From Raphanus sativus (Eukaryota > Streptophyta > Magnoliopsida > Brassicales > Brassicaceae), in assembly GCF_000801105.2 (NCBI RefSeq), contig NC_079515.1, positions 17,321,407-17,385,406 on the forward strand: 64,000 nucleotides of DNA. Reading direction: 5' to 3'. The translations under genes were made by a program, and so were the position numbers. A model generated the notes under the pieces. The model was given only the letters and a program-made list of their open reading frames with translations, ran no database searches and was not told the origin of the DNA. Each line of letters begins with the position of its first letter. The first letter of the stretch is position 1. Positions 1 through 11,308 of the stretch are shown here, one piece after another.

Positions 1-1
1 T

Positions 2-1329
2 GAAGTGTTTGCACCAGTGGCTCGATTAGAGACCATAAGACTCCTGATTGGGTTAGCTGCTGCGAATAAGTGGGAGATTCACCATATAGACGTCAAGACA
101 GCATTCTTACATGGTGAGTTACACGAAGAAGTTTATGTGTCACAGCCTGAAGGGTTTGAAAAGAAGGGAGAAGAGCATAAGGTTTTCAAACTCTCCAAGG
201 CCTTGTATGGATTGAAACAAGCTCCACGAGCTTGGAACATAAAGCTTGATCGAACTTTGAAGCAACTCAGCTTCAAGAGGTGTTTTCTAAAGAAAATTCG
301 GTCTATCGAAAGGATGATAAAGAAAAGCTTCTTATCGTGGCTATCTACGTTGACGACTTGTTCATTACCGGAGACTCTGCAAAAAAAATCTCAGAGTTTA
401 AGAAGAACATGTCAAAGAACTTTGAGATGTCTGATTTGGGTCTTCTAACATACTACCTCGGATTGGAAGTAAGACAAAGCTCAAAGTACATCATGATCAA
501 TCAAGAAGCGTATGCGAGGAGAGTATTGGAGGAAGCTGCAATGGACGACTGCAACTCGACATGTATACCCATGGAGTTCGGTCTGCAACTCTCAAAAGGC
601 CTCGACGAACCCGAGATAGATGCTACACTTTATCGAAGAAGAATTGGCTGTCTCAGATATCTTATGCACTCAAGACCAGACATGTGTTACGCAGTGGGCA
701 TCTTGAGTAGATATATGCACTCACCAAGAATGTCTCACGGCAACGCACTGAAGCAAGTCCTAAGGTACTTAAAGGGAACAGTCGGGTACGGATTATCTTA
801 CGAGCAAGGTGGATCAATGAATCTCGTAGGATATAGTGACAGTAGTCACAACACGGATCCGGACGATGGAAGAAGTACGACAGGTCACTTGTTTTGTCTA
901 GGAGAAACGCCAATCACTTGGTGCTCACAGAAGCAAGACACGGTGTCTTTAAGCTCGTGTGAAGCAGAGTATATGGCAGCAACGGAAGCAGCAAAGCAGG
1001 CGGTCTGGATACAAGATTTGATAAGTGAGATTACAGGAAAAGAGATGAAGAAGACGATGATATGAGTGGACAACAAGTCAGCTATCTCATTAGCCAAGAA
1101 TCCCGTGTTTCACCGTAGGAGCAAGCACATTCACAAGAGGTTCCATTTCATTCGCGAATGAGTAGAGCAAGACGAGATTGATGTGGAACATGTTCCTGGA
1201 GAAAAACAGAAAGCGGACATCCTAACTAAAGCTTTAGCAAGAATCAAGTTCAAAGAGATGAGGGAGCTGGTTCAAGTTCAAGACTTAAGCAAAGATGGCT
1301 TGAAGCTTAGAAGAGAGAATGTTGGATAA
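2..1329 (+). pseudogene. copia pol fragment: reverse transcriptase and RNase H
   Basis: The reading begins in RT ([19 protein letters not shown], then [17 protein letters not shown] and [13 protein letters not shown]). A frameshift near 280 moves it to frame 1, where the RT catalytic box is [10 protein letters not shown]. RNase H follows with DSSHNTDPDDGRSTTGHLF, SSCEAEYMAATEAAKQAVW and, after a TGA at 1063, VDNKSAISLAKNPVFHRRSKHI. A second in-frame TGA lies at 1159, and the frame ends at TAA 1327-1329 just inside the LTR. This order (RT, RNase H, LTR, with no integrase downstream) is the copia arrangement. With one frameshift and two stops it cannot make a functional polyprotein. Confidence 0.9.
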
Positions 1330-1548
1330 GCTTCAAAGATAGCTTAGGAAACAAGTTATTCATAAAAAGAAGTTTGAATAACTAAAAAGGAAAAACTTGA
1401 TTTAGATTTATGTTAAGTTTCTAGATCACATTGTAATAGGTTAAGCTAAGACCCTATATATAGAGATCTATATTGTAAGATGATCTCAAGAAGTTAAGAG
1501 TTTAATAAAACGAAGAAACTGTTTTATTAACAAGCTTTGCATATCACA
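1320..1548 (+). repeat. 3' LTR of the copia element
   Basis: The LTR starts TG right after the polypurine tract and ends with a CA. It contains a TATA-like sequence and an AATAAA-like run (tttaataaaacg). No second copy exists in the window, so the right edge (1548 or 1550) is judged from the CA end alone. Confidence 0.7.
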
Positions 1549-1558
1549 CATTCGATCC

Positions 1559-2089
1559 TTAGGCGACTTTATGGTACAGTTGTTAGAAATTATTGCGTTT
1601 GCGGGACTCTTATGACTGGTAAACTACCAAACGCAACATCGGTTAAATAATAATTTAACAATATTTACATTTTATGTAATTATAAAAATATTAAAAATTA
1701 TAGTAATATGATAAATATAAAATTTATATTTATAAAATCATATTATAAATTTTTAAAAATTTATAGAAAACATTTTGGTTTTAAAATTTTATAATATAAA
1801 TTGAAATATAATATGAATACATTTTACAATTTCTATTATTTCAATTTAAAATTTTATTGGATATTTTTAATATTATTTTTATTTATTATGTTGTTAAAGA
1901 AAAAAATTTACGCTCCCGCAACCGCCCGCAACCGCAAACGCTAGCTGGAACCAGCTTTTGATTTTAAGAGGTTCGGAACGGTTTGAAACGATTTGTAACG
2001 TTTTCTGTGATTGTCGAAATGCCAACAACTGTTATGAACCGCAAAAAGATGTGTTTGCAGGTCGTAGCGGGAAAACCAGTCAGTCCCTA
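1559..2089. mobile_element. hAT-like MITE, copy A (left part missing)
   Basis: This stretch matches 35870-36370 almost throughout: shared blocks include ctggtaaactaccaaacg, ggttaaataata and cgctagctg(g/a)aaccagctt. Its right end, reverse-complemented, reads tagggactgactggtttt and matches the left terminus of copy B (ttagggtctgactggttt). The left part is cut off where the copia LTR begins. No coding capacity. Confidence 0.65.
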
Positions 2090-2492
2090 AAAGCCCATTA
2101 TAGCTAAAAGCACTAATTGTCGTCATCTATGGTTTAACCTTCGTTTCACATTCTTATTTGACAAAAAATGATATAAAAACTAGTCCACAAATGTTTGAAC
2201 ACTGATGTCAATTGTCAACTACTAATAATTTAAACCGTATTAATTTGAGTTCTAGTTGGTTCGTAGTTACGACCAACCTCTCCCTCACCTACTTGTAAGC
2301 AGTAAGGTCCACTGCTTTCGTTATGCGTATGCTTTCAGTGTTATTTTTTTAATTACTTTTGGTCTATATAGATTCTTAATATTGTTATACATCGCTTCAT
2401 TTCATACGAAAGTAAATGTCTTTGGTTGATTACCGTTGGTGGTATGAATACATCTACAAGTTGGACATCTAGCCGATAAGGTTACATACAAA

Positions 2493-2701
2493 CAGAGCCG
2501 GACCCACTTTATGTGTTGTGGGGTCAGCTGACACCACAACAATATGATAATAACCTCTTTTTGTATATAACATATTATGAAGTTCGATAGCGCAGTTGGT
2601 AAAATGCACTGTCTGAACCCGCAAATATCTGGGTTCGAAACCCACCAGTGACCATTTTATATTTTTGACCCCAGTCAAATATATTCCTGGGTTCGCCCCT
2701 G
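2493..2701. mobile_element. 209 bp MITE with 8 bp target duplication
   Basis: The perfect 8 bp direct repeat CATACAAA flanks the element at 2485-2492 and 2702-2709. Its ends form an imperfect 14 bp inverted repeat: CAGAGCCGGACCCA at the left against CAGGGGCGAACCCA (right end reversed), 11 of 14 identical. An 8 bp duplication and CAGRGSCGG-like ends are typical of hAT elements. There is no ORF, so it would need a transposase in trans. It carries a tRNA-like segment internally. Confidence 0.8.
2583..2654 (+). other. tRNA-like sequence inside the MITE
   Basis: A perfect RNA polymerase III A box (TAGCGCAGTTGG, 2588-2599) is followed by a B box (GGTTCGAAACC, 2632-2642) at tRNA spacing. The T arm TGGG-TTCGAAA-CCCA pairs. 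The acceptor ends do not pair well, so I do not call a functional tRNA. It may be a captured tRNA or SINE head. Confidence 0.55.
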
Positions 2702-2861
2702 CATACAAACAAATATCGCCCCTACACATCATGGATTCCAATAACGTCAGTATCAACACCGCTCTCCTTCTCTTTTGCAACTTCTTTTTTCTTCACTTTT
2801 CATATTTCATAGATCTTGAGATGATGTCCAGGAAAAAAAAAAAGAGATGATGTCCAAGGGC

Positions 2862-4236
2862 AGATCCAGAAAAGAATTTAATATGAGGCACAATATATAA
2901 TTTTTTGTATTAAATATAATATAACTATAGGTTTTACAAGATATTAGTCATTAATTTTCTTGGAATGAGTAAAATTTAGAAGAAACAAAATTTACAATTT
3001 TACATATTAATTTTCAATAATATCATAAATTATACATGCACATAGTAATTTCCTTATAAAACATATTACTTTTAGTTTTTGCATTTTTCTTATAAAATAA
3101 ACTTAATAAAATAATTGTTAAAGTTAAATTTTAATAAATTATGGGTCTTTTGTTTTGAGAACAAAAATATTAAAAAGTTATTGAAATACAACAAGCTGAC
3201 TATCATTTAAAAAAAAAACTTTCAAAAAAAAATAGCTTAACGTTTAAATTTATGGACTATTGTCTAGAGATTAAAATTAAGGAATGAAATTAGGTGTATT
3301 AATTTTTATAAATGATTAAAGAAAGTTAATTTAGTTATTTTATCACAAAATTATGATATCTATGAAAATAATCATCTTTATTAAAAAAATATTACAGTTA
3401 CAAAAAAGAATAGTTTTAGGTAGTAAATCAAAATAAAATATTTTCTTACAAGAAAACAAAAAAAAATATTTTACAAAAAAAAGCCCAACACATGGGTTCG
3501 AAGTTAGGCTCGATGGGGCACAATTTAACCTCTGATACTAATTAGCTACACGATTTTTTTTTCCAACTATTGTAATATTATTAAGGTCGAGGCCCAACCT
3601 ATAGAACCCAGCCTAAGCAAAACAAAACAGAAGAGCCATCAGGCCCGATTACAACAAGAGAGACCCGACATGAAGGGTAAAAACCTTGGGCCTAGCCCAA
3701 AACGAAAGGAAAAAAACGGTGACTCAGCAACGCGTGAGAAGTCTTCCCGTGACCATCCACGTGTCCACTCCATCCACCGCTCGAGACACGCGTCTCCTTT
3801 TCACCAGATCGAGGTCCAATCGCCGGAGAAAAGCTTCCGGCCGCCGACCTCCCGTATCGAACTCATCCAAATCGGAGAAACTTCATCTCCGTCCTCTTTG
3901 CCGACGAAACCCACCTCCAACGACTGTATTGGAGGTATAAGGTTGCATCGGTGCCTGACACCGAATGAAGACCGCCGCAAAAACGAAACGACGCCTCATC
4001 GGTCCACTACCCCAGCATGCGTCTGCAACGCATCCGTCTTCGTCTTCACCACCCTTTACATCGGAGAACATCATTCGATAGCAATCGAGACAGACAGCCT
4101 CCATCGAACAACACCTAAAGCCGGCCGTCATCACCATAAGAGAAGCGACGACGCCAGAGTCAAATACATTTTCACAAGAAATATATAGAAATCAGCCTGG
4201 GGCACGTGCCACATACCGTGCATATGTGGGTCCGCC
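2862..4236. mobile_element. possible larger hAT-like element enclosing a retroposon
   Basis: The left end agggcagatccag and the right end tgggtccgcctctg resemble hAT termini (CAGGGGCGGATCC-like) in inverted orientation. The flanks share atgtcca (2855-2861 and about 4239-4245). The AT-rich interior is interrupted by the GC-rich retroposon at about 3548-4190. Termini are degenerate, so this is tentative. Confidence 0.35.
3548..4190 (-). mobile_element. poly(A) retroposon family, copy 1
   Basis: On the minus strand this stretch ends ...TTAATAATATTACAATAGTTGG followed by an A run (plus-strand T run at 3553-3562). It shares gaggcccaa, the block ccacctccaacgactgta..ggaggtataagg and the GC-rich interior with copies at 25583-26243 and 42506-43402. 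No clear target duplication is visible here, so the right edge is approximate. The predicted peptides in it show no recognisable domain. Confidence 0.5.
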
Positions 4237-5439
4237 TCTGTTAATGTCCATTCCGGATTTATGCCATCTGGCTACATCCGTTTCCACACTTTTTTGCGAC
4301 ATGATTCTCAATCTTTATTCCTTTTGGTAGCTTTTTGTTCCACTGGGGTGAGCACAGCTTTTTGTACAATGTTTTACTGTCATGATCTTGCTGGTGGCTC
4401 AAGTAAGATAAGTCTCAAGATCTACATCTATCAGTTTTAATAATTTTAGTTTTGTTATATTCTCCATAATTTAGGTTACGTATTTATTTGTCATGTTATC
4501 AATTTTAATTTGTGGTTTTATTTAATTTTTCATATTTTAAATAATTTTAGGTGTTAATTTTAGTTTTGCCTACTTTCTCCATAATTTTAGTTTTTTGTTT
4601 ATTTGTCATATTTTATTATTTTTATAAACTTATTTTTTCATATTACATAATTTAAGTTGAGTCATTAGTTTCAATAAATAACTTTTCAAATTGTTAGTTT
4701 TCAAACATTTTAGTGATTATTCAATGAATATTTTCATTATATTCAAGGATAATTATTAATACAAGAACTATCAAATTTTAGCAATAATTTATAGTTTTTT
4801 CATCTTACGATTACATTACATTAAATTAATATTAAATTATTTTACTTTTTTATTTATTGATTAAAAATGAAGAAGTTTGCTTTTCTTTTATGTCACCGGA
4901 TTATCTTACCAATCAAAAACTATGACTAAAAATAATACAATCTCTCACCGGTAAAAAATAAAAATATGAGTCCAGATTTTACTAGACATATATAATTTAT
5001 ACTTTTGTTTATAATTTTTTTTGGTTAAATTGAATTATGTTTTTAATTATTGTAGATTTTATCAATATGTGTCATTATGTAAATTTTATTGAAGAGGAAA
5101 TTTATATAAAATGCAATTAATACTTTGATGAAAAGGGGTTTGATTTCATAAGCTTCACTGATAATTGATACTTATGGTTTATTTTGTAGATTTATAATTT
5201 ATGTTATTTTAAAGTATTTATAATTTTATTAGGTTAGTATGATGATGATACATTTTACATGTGATATTGGGTAATAGAATAAAGAAAAGATTTTACAAGT
5301 ACCAAACCATTATATATGTTGTGTTGTAATAAAAAGGTAAAATCTATCTTCTGAGTAATTTAATATTCTAAACTAATTAAATAATATATATTGAAATTAA
5401 AAATTATATTAAAATTTGAATTATTTGGATAATTAATCC

Positions 5440-5465
5440 GCACAAATGTGCAGACCGTCATCTAG
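5440..5465 (+). repeat. Helitron 3' terminus
   Basis: A short hairpin (GCACA-aa-TGTGC) lies about 10 bases before CTAG and is followed by host T, the classic Helitron end. The matching 5' end was not located. Confidence 0.45.
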
Positions 5466-7754
5466 TGTGATAGTAATTTTCATTTTTTAAAACAATTTTA
5501 AAAATTAATATTTGAATTTTTTTATTTAAAAGTATTTTTTAAAAAATGTGACATGTGTAAAAATATGATATAGTTCTCTCTCTCTCTCTCTCTCTAGGAT
5601 TTATAAAAGATTTAGAAAACAAAAGTTTTCATTACAAAAATAATCTTTTACGGTTCTTTTTAAGATTTTGGAAAAGGAAAATTACTAATACATAATATTC
5701 TTACAATCATATATTTTTAAAAATATTTCATTACAATTTTCAGTTTTAAAAAATTATAAAATAACTATAATAATCTTTTTGAAATTTAATTTTTCTTTTT
5801 TACAAAAAAAAATATTTTGCTTTTAAAGATACTAAAGAAAGAGAATTATAGAAGATAAATATTAACTTTTAAAAACATATACCAAACAAAAACTTATTAT
5901 AAAAACCTACAAGTACAATAAATTATTTATTAAAATTCATGAAGAAAAACTAACTATAAAATAAATAATATTCTTTATTTAAAAGATTAAACAAAATAAA
6001 ATTGTAAAAGTACTCTTATTATTTTCTTATAAATAAATAACTTTCATTTTTCAATAGATAATTGTATGATACAAAATTATAACCAAAAATATCTACAAAT
6101 ATTTCATATATATTAAACTTATCTTATATTTAATAATTTTCTTAATCCATTATTTAATGATATAGTTCCATAATAACATTTTAATTAAAATTGAATTAGG
6201 AAAATACGATATAGTAAAAAAATTGTAATAATATGACGATGAAGTCTGAATTGGTATTGACCAATCATATATAAGATCACTTACACAGACAGTAATGATA
6301 ATCTATCTTTATGAGCAAACACAAATATGTCAAATATTTTTAACAAAGTTGTTATACACTGATTTAAGATAAATAAAATTTCCTTATAAACAAAGTAATT
6401 ACAAGATTAGATTTTTCTTATAAATATTTAAGTGATTTTCCTTATAAATATACAATTAGTAGATAGTTATTTTCCTTTTTAAAAAATCATAAACTTAAGA
6501 GATTTATATAATTTAATCTTATTATATAAAATTTGGTTCTTCAAAGTTGCTAATTAAAAAGATCTTGACACATGACAATAAATGTAATGTAATGACATGT
6601 CTTACGAAATTCATAAATATGTAATTATTTAATATTTGCTAGTAGTTTTCCTTTTTTGAATCCTAAAATATTATAAATCTATATGAAACTAATTTTCCTT
6701 TTTAATAAATTCTAATTTACCTTTTTAAAATCCTGAACAAAAAAGAATTATAAAAGAAAAACAGTAGTTTAAAAATCTTTTTTTTTTTTGTCATCCTAAG
6801 AATTTATAATCTTTAAAAAATTATAAAATCCTAATTTTTGAATGCTTACAAATATTATGAAATCCAAATTTTTAGATACATTTATAATATGTGAATGTTG
6901 TATTCCCCTTATTTTCTATTATTTTGATATCAATATATGTCTCTCTTTTTCATTCCCTTAATATAATGCCAAATTTTTTTGACACTACTATTCTTTGTAT
7001 TATATTTTTTGGTAGCATTTTACTCTTATCTTATTCTCCGTGAATAGTCATAAGAAAATTAGGATGTTTTCATGTTTGGGTTTATATGTATTTATTCATA
7101 CGGAAATCATATACATATTTGATATTTTTTCAGAGTTTGGTCACTAAATTTATTATTATTATTATTATTATTAACGCCCTAATTGATCTTTATATGTGTT
7201 AGGTATCAAATTTTATGCATTATTTTATTACATTTTCTGCTTTACTATGTTGTATTTTTCTTATAGTTCATTTTAGTTAAGGTGTTATAGTGGGAAGGTA
7301 GCATCAAGACACAATGAACACAAAAAATTAACTAAACTGAATTAGTTTAATAAAAAGTCTTTGTTGTTATTATAAAGTGAGAAGTAAATTATTTGAAAAA
7401 ACAAGTTAATAAAAATACTAAATTAAGAGCATAAGAATGTGTATGATGTTCTCTTCGACTTGATTGACTCGATTCAACTTTCTAATTCACTTTATTTCAC
7501 TCTAGTTCATATTATTGAAGTTGGGTTTGATTTAAATTTTTGGCTCTATATTTTTTTATCTAACCTTAAATACAAAGTTTCTAATAATTGCTTATGCACT
7601 ATAGTTATAGAAACTTATATACCAACCAAAATTTACATGGAAACAACTTTTTATTCTTTAAATAAGTTTTACACAATATATATAAAAGTGCTCCATTTAT
7701 GATAGAAAGTTTTCTAATTTTTATGTTTATCTTGAAATTGAAATATCAATCAAA

Positions 7755-7783
7755 ACCCGTGCAACGCATGGATCCATACCTAG
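7755..7783 (+). repeat. Helitron 3' terminus
   Basis: The imperfect hairpin cccgtgcaacgcatgg precedes CTAG at 7780-7783 and a host T. The 5' end was not identified. Confidence 0.45.
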
Positions 7784-8631
7784 TTGTATATACAAAAGTT
7801 TAAGACATGTCAGTTTTTACATGTATTATATAATATGTGAATGTTAAATCGCGATGTCATCATATTATATTTTTAGCATAAATATTTTCTATTAATGAAA
7901 ATAAAAATTATAAATTTATCAGTTTAGTATAATTTTTTATATTTAGTTCAATATAATAATTTTATTTTTTACATGAATTAGTATTATTATAAAATAGATA
8001 AAAATAAGATAAAATTTATTTTCATTTTATAAACGATAACTAAATATATATTATTATATAATAATAGTTCATTTTTAATTATGAAATTAGTTAGACTATT
8101 TACATAACATTTTTGAAAATTAGGATATTGTTAAAATATTTCTCAACAGATTTGTAAGAATTTTTTATATATTTTTTTTTAATATTTATTTTAAAATGAA
8201 AAGATATCACGATTAAAATAGTTACAAATTTTTATATTATTATCTTTAATGAAATACATGTTAATTTTTATATAAATACTTATGAAAATAAAATATGTGA
8301 ATTTAACAATTTAATATAATTTTTATTAGCTCAATATAATAATTTTCTCTAATATGTGATTATGATTATATAATAGATAAAAATATGATATAAATTACCT
8401 TTTCATTTTATAAAATAAATTAATGTATAATAATATTTCAAAACTAATTATGTATATATATTTTTATTTAGAATGAAAGATATCAAAATATATTATGACT
8501 AAAGTAATTCAAAGATTCTATATATTAATAGTCTTATAAAATGTATTTAATAAAATTTATAAAGGATGGTCCAAATTAAAAAAAAAATCATAACATAAAA
8601 AAAGTCATAACTTCTATTTTAATAGATAAGA
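7784..8631 (-). mobile_element. Helitron remnant, minus strand
   Basis: The right end reads, on the minus strand, A|TCTTATCTATTAAAATAGAAG, a Helitron 5' terminus. The body matches 56430-57391 (for example tacaaaagt..taagac/atat and tatatagtttgtgaatgttaa). Its 3' hairpin is missing; it abuts the plus-strand terminus at 7783. Confidence 0.5.
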
Positions 8632-8844
8632 TTAAAATAACCAAATTATATATTTAAGCTGATACAAATATAACTTGAGAGAAAAAATGAGTTATTTGAT
8701 TAATGATAAAATCATACAGTCTTAACAAATTTTAAGTCTTAACCATCCATCACAAACACAAACCTTAACTCGTTCTCCTCTTACTCACTCTCACTCGAAC
8801 TCAATGTACTGAATCAAATAACAAACAGATAGAAGAACTTTGGC

Positions 8845-9636
8845 TCATTTTCCAGGGACGAAGTTGGTGGCGAAGGCCCATGCGTTGTTGTTAACTGGAT
8901 CAGCCAAATGGTCAGCAAGATTCTCCAAAGGTCCCTTACCAGTGACGATAGCTTGAACAAAGAATCCAAACATAGAGAACATAGCCAATCTTCCGTTCTT
9001 GATCTCCTTCACCTTCAACTCCGCGAAGGCCTCTGGGTCGGTAGATAAGCCCAATGGATCGAAGCTGCCACCTGGGTAGAGCAAGTCCTCGGCCTCTCCC
9101 AACGGCCCATCACCTGCGACTCTGTAACCTTCAACGGCTCCCATCAAGATCACCTGAGTGGCCCAAATAGCCAAAATGCTCTGAGCGTGAACCAAGCTTG
9201 GGTTTCCCAAGTAGTCGAGGCCTCCGTCGCTGAAGATCTGTGAACCGGCTTTGAACCAAACCGCCTCTCCGAACTTGACTCCGTTCCTGGCCAACAACTC
9301 CGGGAAGACACAACCTAGGGCACCGAGCATGGCCCACCTGCAGTGGATAACTTCTAGCTCACGGTTTCTTGCGAATGTCTCGGGATCGGCTGAGAGACCG
9401 GCGGTGTCCCATCCGTAGTCTCCTGGAAACTCTCCGGTAAGGTAGCTCGGTGGTTCGCCGGAGAATGGACCCAAGTACTTGACTCTCTCTCCGTACCATG
9501 GGCTGCCTGATGGACCCTTTGGCTTGGCGACAGTCTTCCTCATTGTCACACGGCCGCTTCCGAGGACTTCTGGAGAAAGGTTCACGGCCTTTCCGGCGAA
9601 GGCAGCGGAGGAGAGAGCCATTGTTGAGGCTGCCAT
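8845..9636 (-). CDS. LHCB1: Chlorophyll a/b-binding protein of LHCII type 1 (copy 1)
   Basis: Intronless gene for a 263-residue major light-harvesting antenna protein, which binds chlorophyll a/b and xanthophylls in thylakoids and forms LHCII trimers feeding photosystem II. The N-terminus [19 protein letters not shown] is a chloroplast transit peptide; mature protein begins around RVTMRKT. Helix B carries the E-x-x-H-x-R pigment site ([12 protein letters not shown]) and helix A carries [10 protein letters not shown]. The start is fixed by alignment with the second copy at 11997-12800, with which it is near identical. Two in-frame deletions set it apart: three residues in the transit peptide (SPEVLG versus SPAASDVLG), and one residue in the trimerisation motif, WYGER (47-51) in place of WYGAER. 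The second breaks the WYxxxR spacing. It is divergent from the second copy. Confidence 0.96.
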   Translation of the reverse strand: MAASTMALSSAAFAGKAVNLSPEVLGSGRVTMRKTVAKPKGPSGSPWYGERVKYLGPFSGEPPSYLTGEFPGDYGWDTAGLSADPETFARNRELEVIHCRWAMLGALGCVFPELLARNGVKFGEAVWFKAGSQIFSDGGLDYLGNPSLVHAQSILAIWATQVILMGAVEGYRVAGDGPLGEAEDLLYPGGSFDPLGLSTDPEAFAELKVKEIKNGRLAMFSMFGFFVQAIVTGKGPLENLADHLADPVNNNAWAFATNFVPGK

Positions 9637-9860
9637 TGATAATTCTTGTTTTTTTTTTTTGGTTTTTTTGGTGACTAACTTGTGAATGAGAGTGATTGAA
9701 AATGTTAGGATATGTTTCGATTAAATAGAATAATTGTGAGTAACGTTTGTTATCTGTGGAGTAATCTTTATATCTTTTCTCATTGGCTTTTGAGATTCTG
9801 GTTTTATCGTTTTGCTGGTCCTATGTGGCAGTATCTAGTCCACTAGCTTTTGCCTTGATT
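9637..9860 (-). promoter_or_regulatory. LHCB1 copy 1 promoter and leader
   Basis: On the minus strand the order is a CCAAT box (gccaatgag, near 9782-9788), a TATA-like gatataaag (about 9767-9776), GATA-type motifs (agataac), then the leader and ATG at 9636. GATA/I-box and CCAAT elements are known from light-regulated CAB promoters. The exact start site is not visible. Confidence 0.5.
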
Positions 9861-10879
9861 CTTTCATTGCTGCCAAAACATTTTGAAACCACAGATTGTG
9901 TGCGTCGTCGTATTCGTTAACGGTAACACCATCTTGTGACTAGCTTTTCAAAAGAACATTATGTAAAAGTAGAAGTAGAAGATGACATTCACCCACATCA
10001 TGTTTTTCATGTTTCGATCAATATTTTCAGTAATGACTCCATCGATACCAGTTTACACAACCTACTCAGCCACTTTTAGTTTTATGGATAAGCCTTGATC
10101 AATCATTATATAATGTAATTTACGTGTTTCATGTATCAGTTTTACATTTACAGAGCTGTAAATGACACACACATGCACACACACACACAAACAGAATTAA
10201 AATCACTATCAATTAGGCCATGCATGCTGCAGACGTGAATTCACATACTTTTTAACGAGAGCGCACTTCTAAGCTTTAAGCCGACATACCAAAACTATAT
10301 ATGTTATATTGTACTATTTTCTCAGTCTACTGGGACCTCACACCGACAGACAGACATTCATTCATGCCCCAATGTCCCATATATACTAACGGAGATTTTA
10401 AATGAGAAAGCTTTTGTATTCATTTGATCTTGACTTCATTTTCTTCTTTCATAACTATGACAAAAAGAAACATGTTTTCGTTCTTTGCTAAACCAATAAT
10501 ACTCCAAGAACTCCAAACGTAATCTCAAGTTTCTTTGTTTTTGTTTCTTACCTACGTATGCATGATTATGTATTGTTAATTCATCTTAATTCAGTCGAGT
10601 TTCGGTTCCAGTAACTATCGTGGAGTTCATGCTTCAACAATGATGATCTGTATGCATGATTATAACTCCACATTGTTCAGATAAAATTTTCCAAAGAGAA
10701 AAAAAAAGAAGAAAAATATTCAAGTTACTATTGAACTAAGATGAGGATGTTTTCAAAAAGAGATGCGCTGTGGTTTATTCAATAAGTTACACCCACAAGC
10801 AAATGATGCAAAACTTACTACAAACTCCACGATTATCCACAAGATGAGAAAGTGTGTTTATGGGATAATTTAGCCCACT
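9861..10879. other. intergenic DNA between divergent LHCB1 genes
   Basis: I see no gene and no clear transposon here. A (CA)n microsatellite lies at about 10164-10189. Distal promoter elements of copy 1 may lie in its left part. Confidence 0.5.
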
Positions 10880-11038
10880 TTAGCTGTAAAAACCTAAAGG
10901 AGAATCTTCAACGATCAAACGCGCCAGCTTGTAATTGGCATTACTGTCCATTATGTAAAAGTTTGGGTCTACTTTCCGGAAGAACTTTTGAGCGGTTGAT
11001 AAGCCTTTAGGCTTGGAAATAAGATCCACATAAGCAAG
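10880..11038 (-). pseudogene. unassigned coding remnant, terminal exon-like
   Basis: On the minus strand, a splice acceptor-like ctcatag is followed by 52 uninterrupted codons and TAA (10880-10882). The peptide has protein-like composition (it includes KFFRKVDPNFYIMDSN and ARLIVEDSPLGFYS) but I do not recognise the family. It may belong with the fragments at 11309-11530 as the decayed 3' end of one minus-strand gene. No open upstream part is present, because the second LHCB1 gene starts soon after. Confidence 0.35.
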
Positions 11039-11308
11039 CTATGAGCCAGTAAATAACATTTTATTCCTCTCCTCCACCACTCAAAAGTCTACCAAAAACT
11101 CGACAATTTATATTTCTAAACAGGCATCCCAAAAGTTGGATATATTCATGCCAAAGCCACAAATGACGTAAGTGAATGCTGAATAGAGATATCAAATCAT
11201 TGAACAACTGAACAAATCAAAATAGCTTCAGGTTTTGGTCAAAAAGTGTTCTCACATCCTAATCTGGCCCTTGGCTCTTAACATTAGAAACGATTGAGAA
11301 AATCTTAT

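Larger units (their letters stand above)
1..1548 (+). mobile_element. Ty1/copia LTR retrotransposon, 3' portion
   Basis: The end of pol is followed by a purine-rich tract (about 1303-1319, agcttagaagagagaa) and a 3' LTR beginning TGTTGGATAAG at 1320. The LTR contains a TATA-like stretch (ctatatata, near 1452) and ends at about 1548 in ..ATATCACA. The 5' LTR, gag, protease and integrase lie outside the window. The DNA to the right (from about 1559) is the interior of a hAT-like MITE that is complete at 35762-36370, so this element probably inserted into that MITE. Confidence 0.88.
4240..7783. other. AT-rich intergenic DNA with Helitron remnants
   Basis: I see no gene. Two Helitron-like 3' termini lie here: one ending at 5465 (small hairpin gcaca..tgtgc, then CTAG|T) and one ending at 7783 (cccgtgcaacgcatgg hairpin, then CTAG|T). 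Microsatellites are (TC)n at about 5574-5596 and (TTA)n at about 7149-7172. Short ORFs such as 7439-7702 are AT-driven and lack any motif. Confidence 0.6.

Noticed and set aside
2583..2654. Functional tRNA gene
   Set aside because: A and B boxes are good but the acceptor stem does not pair and it lies inside a MITE.
3670..4188. 172-codon ORF as a host gene
   Set aside because: It lies in a GC-rich retroposon copy; the other copies do not preserve this frame and no domain is visible.
9131..9337. 68-codon ORF overlapping LHCB1 copy 1
   Set aside because: It is a frame-shifted shadow of the LHCB1 reading; the same shadow exists in copy 2 at 12308-12514.
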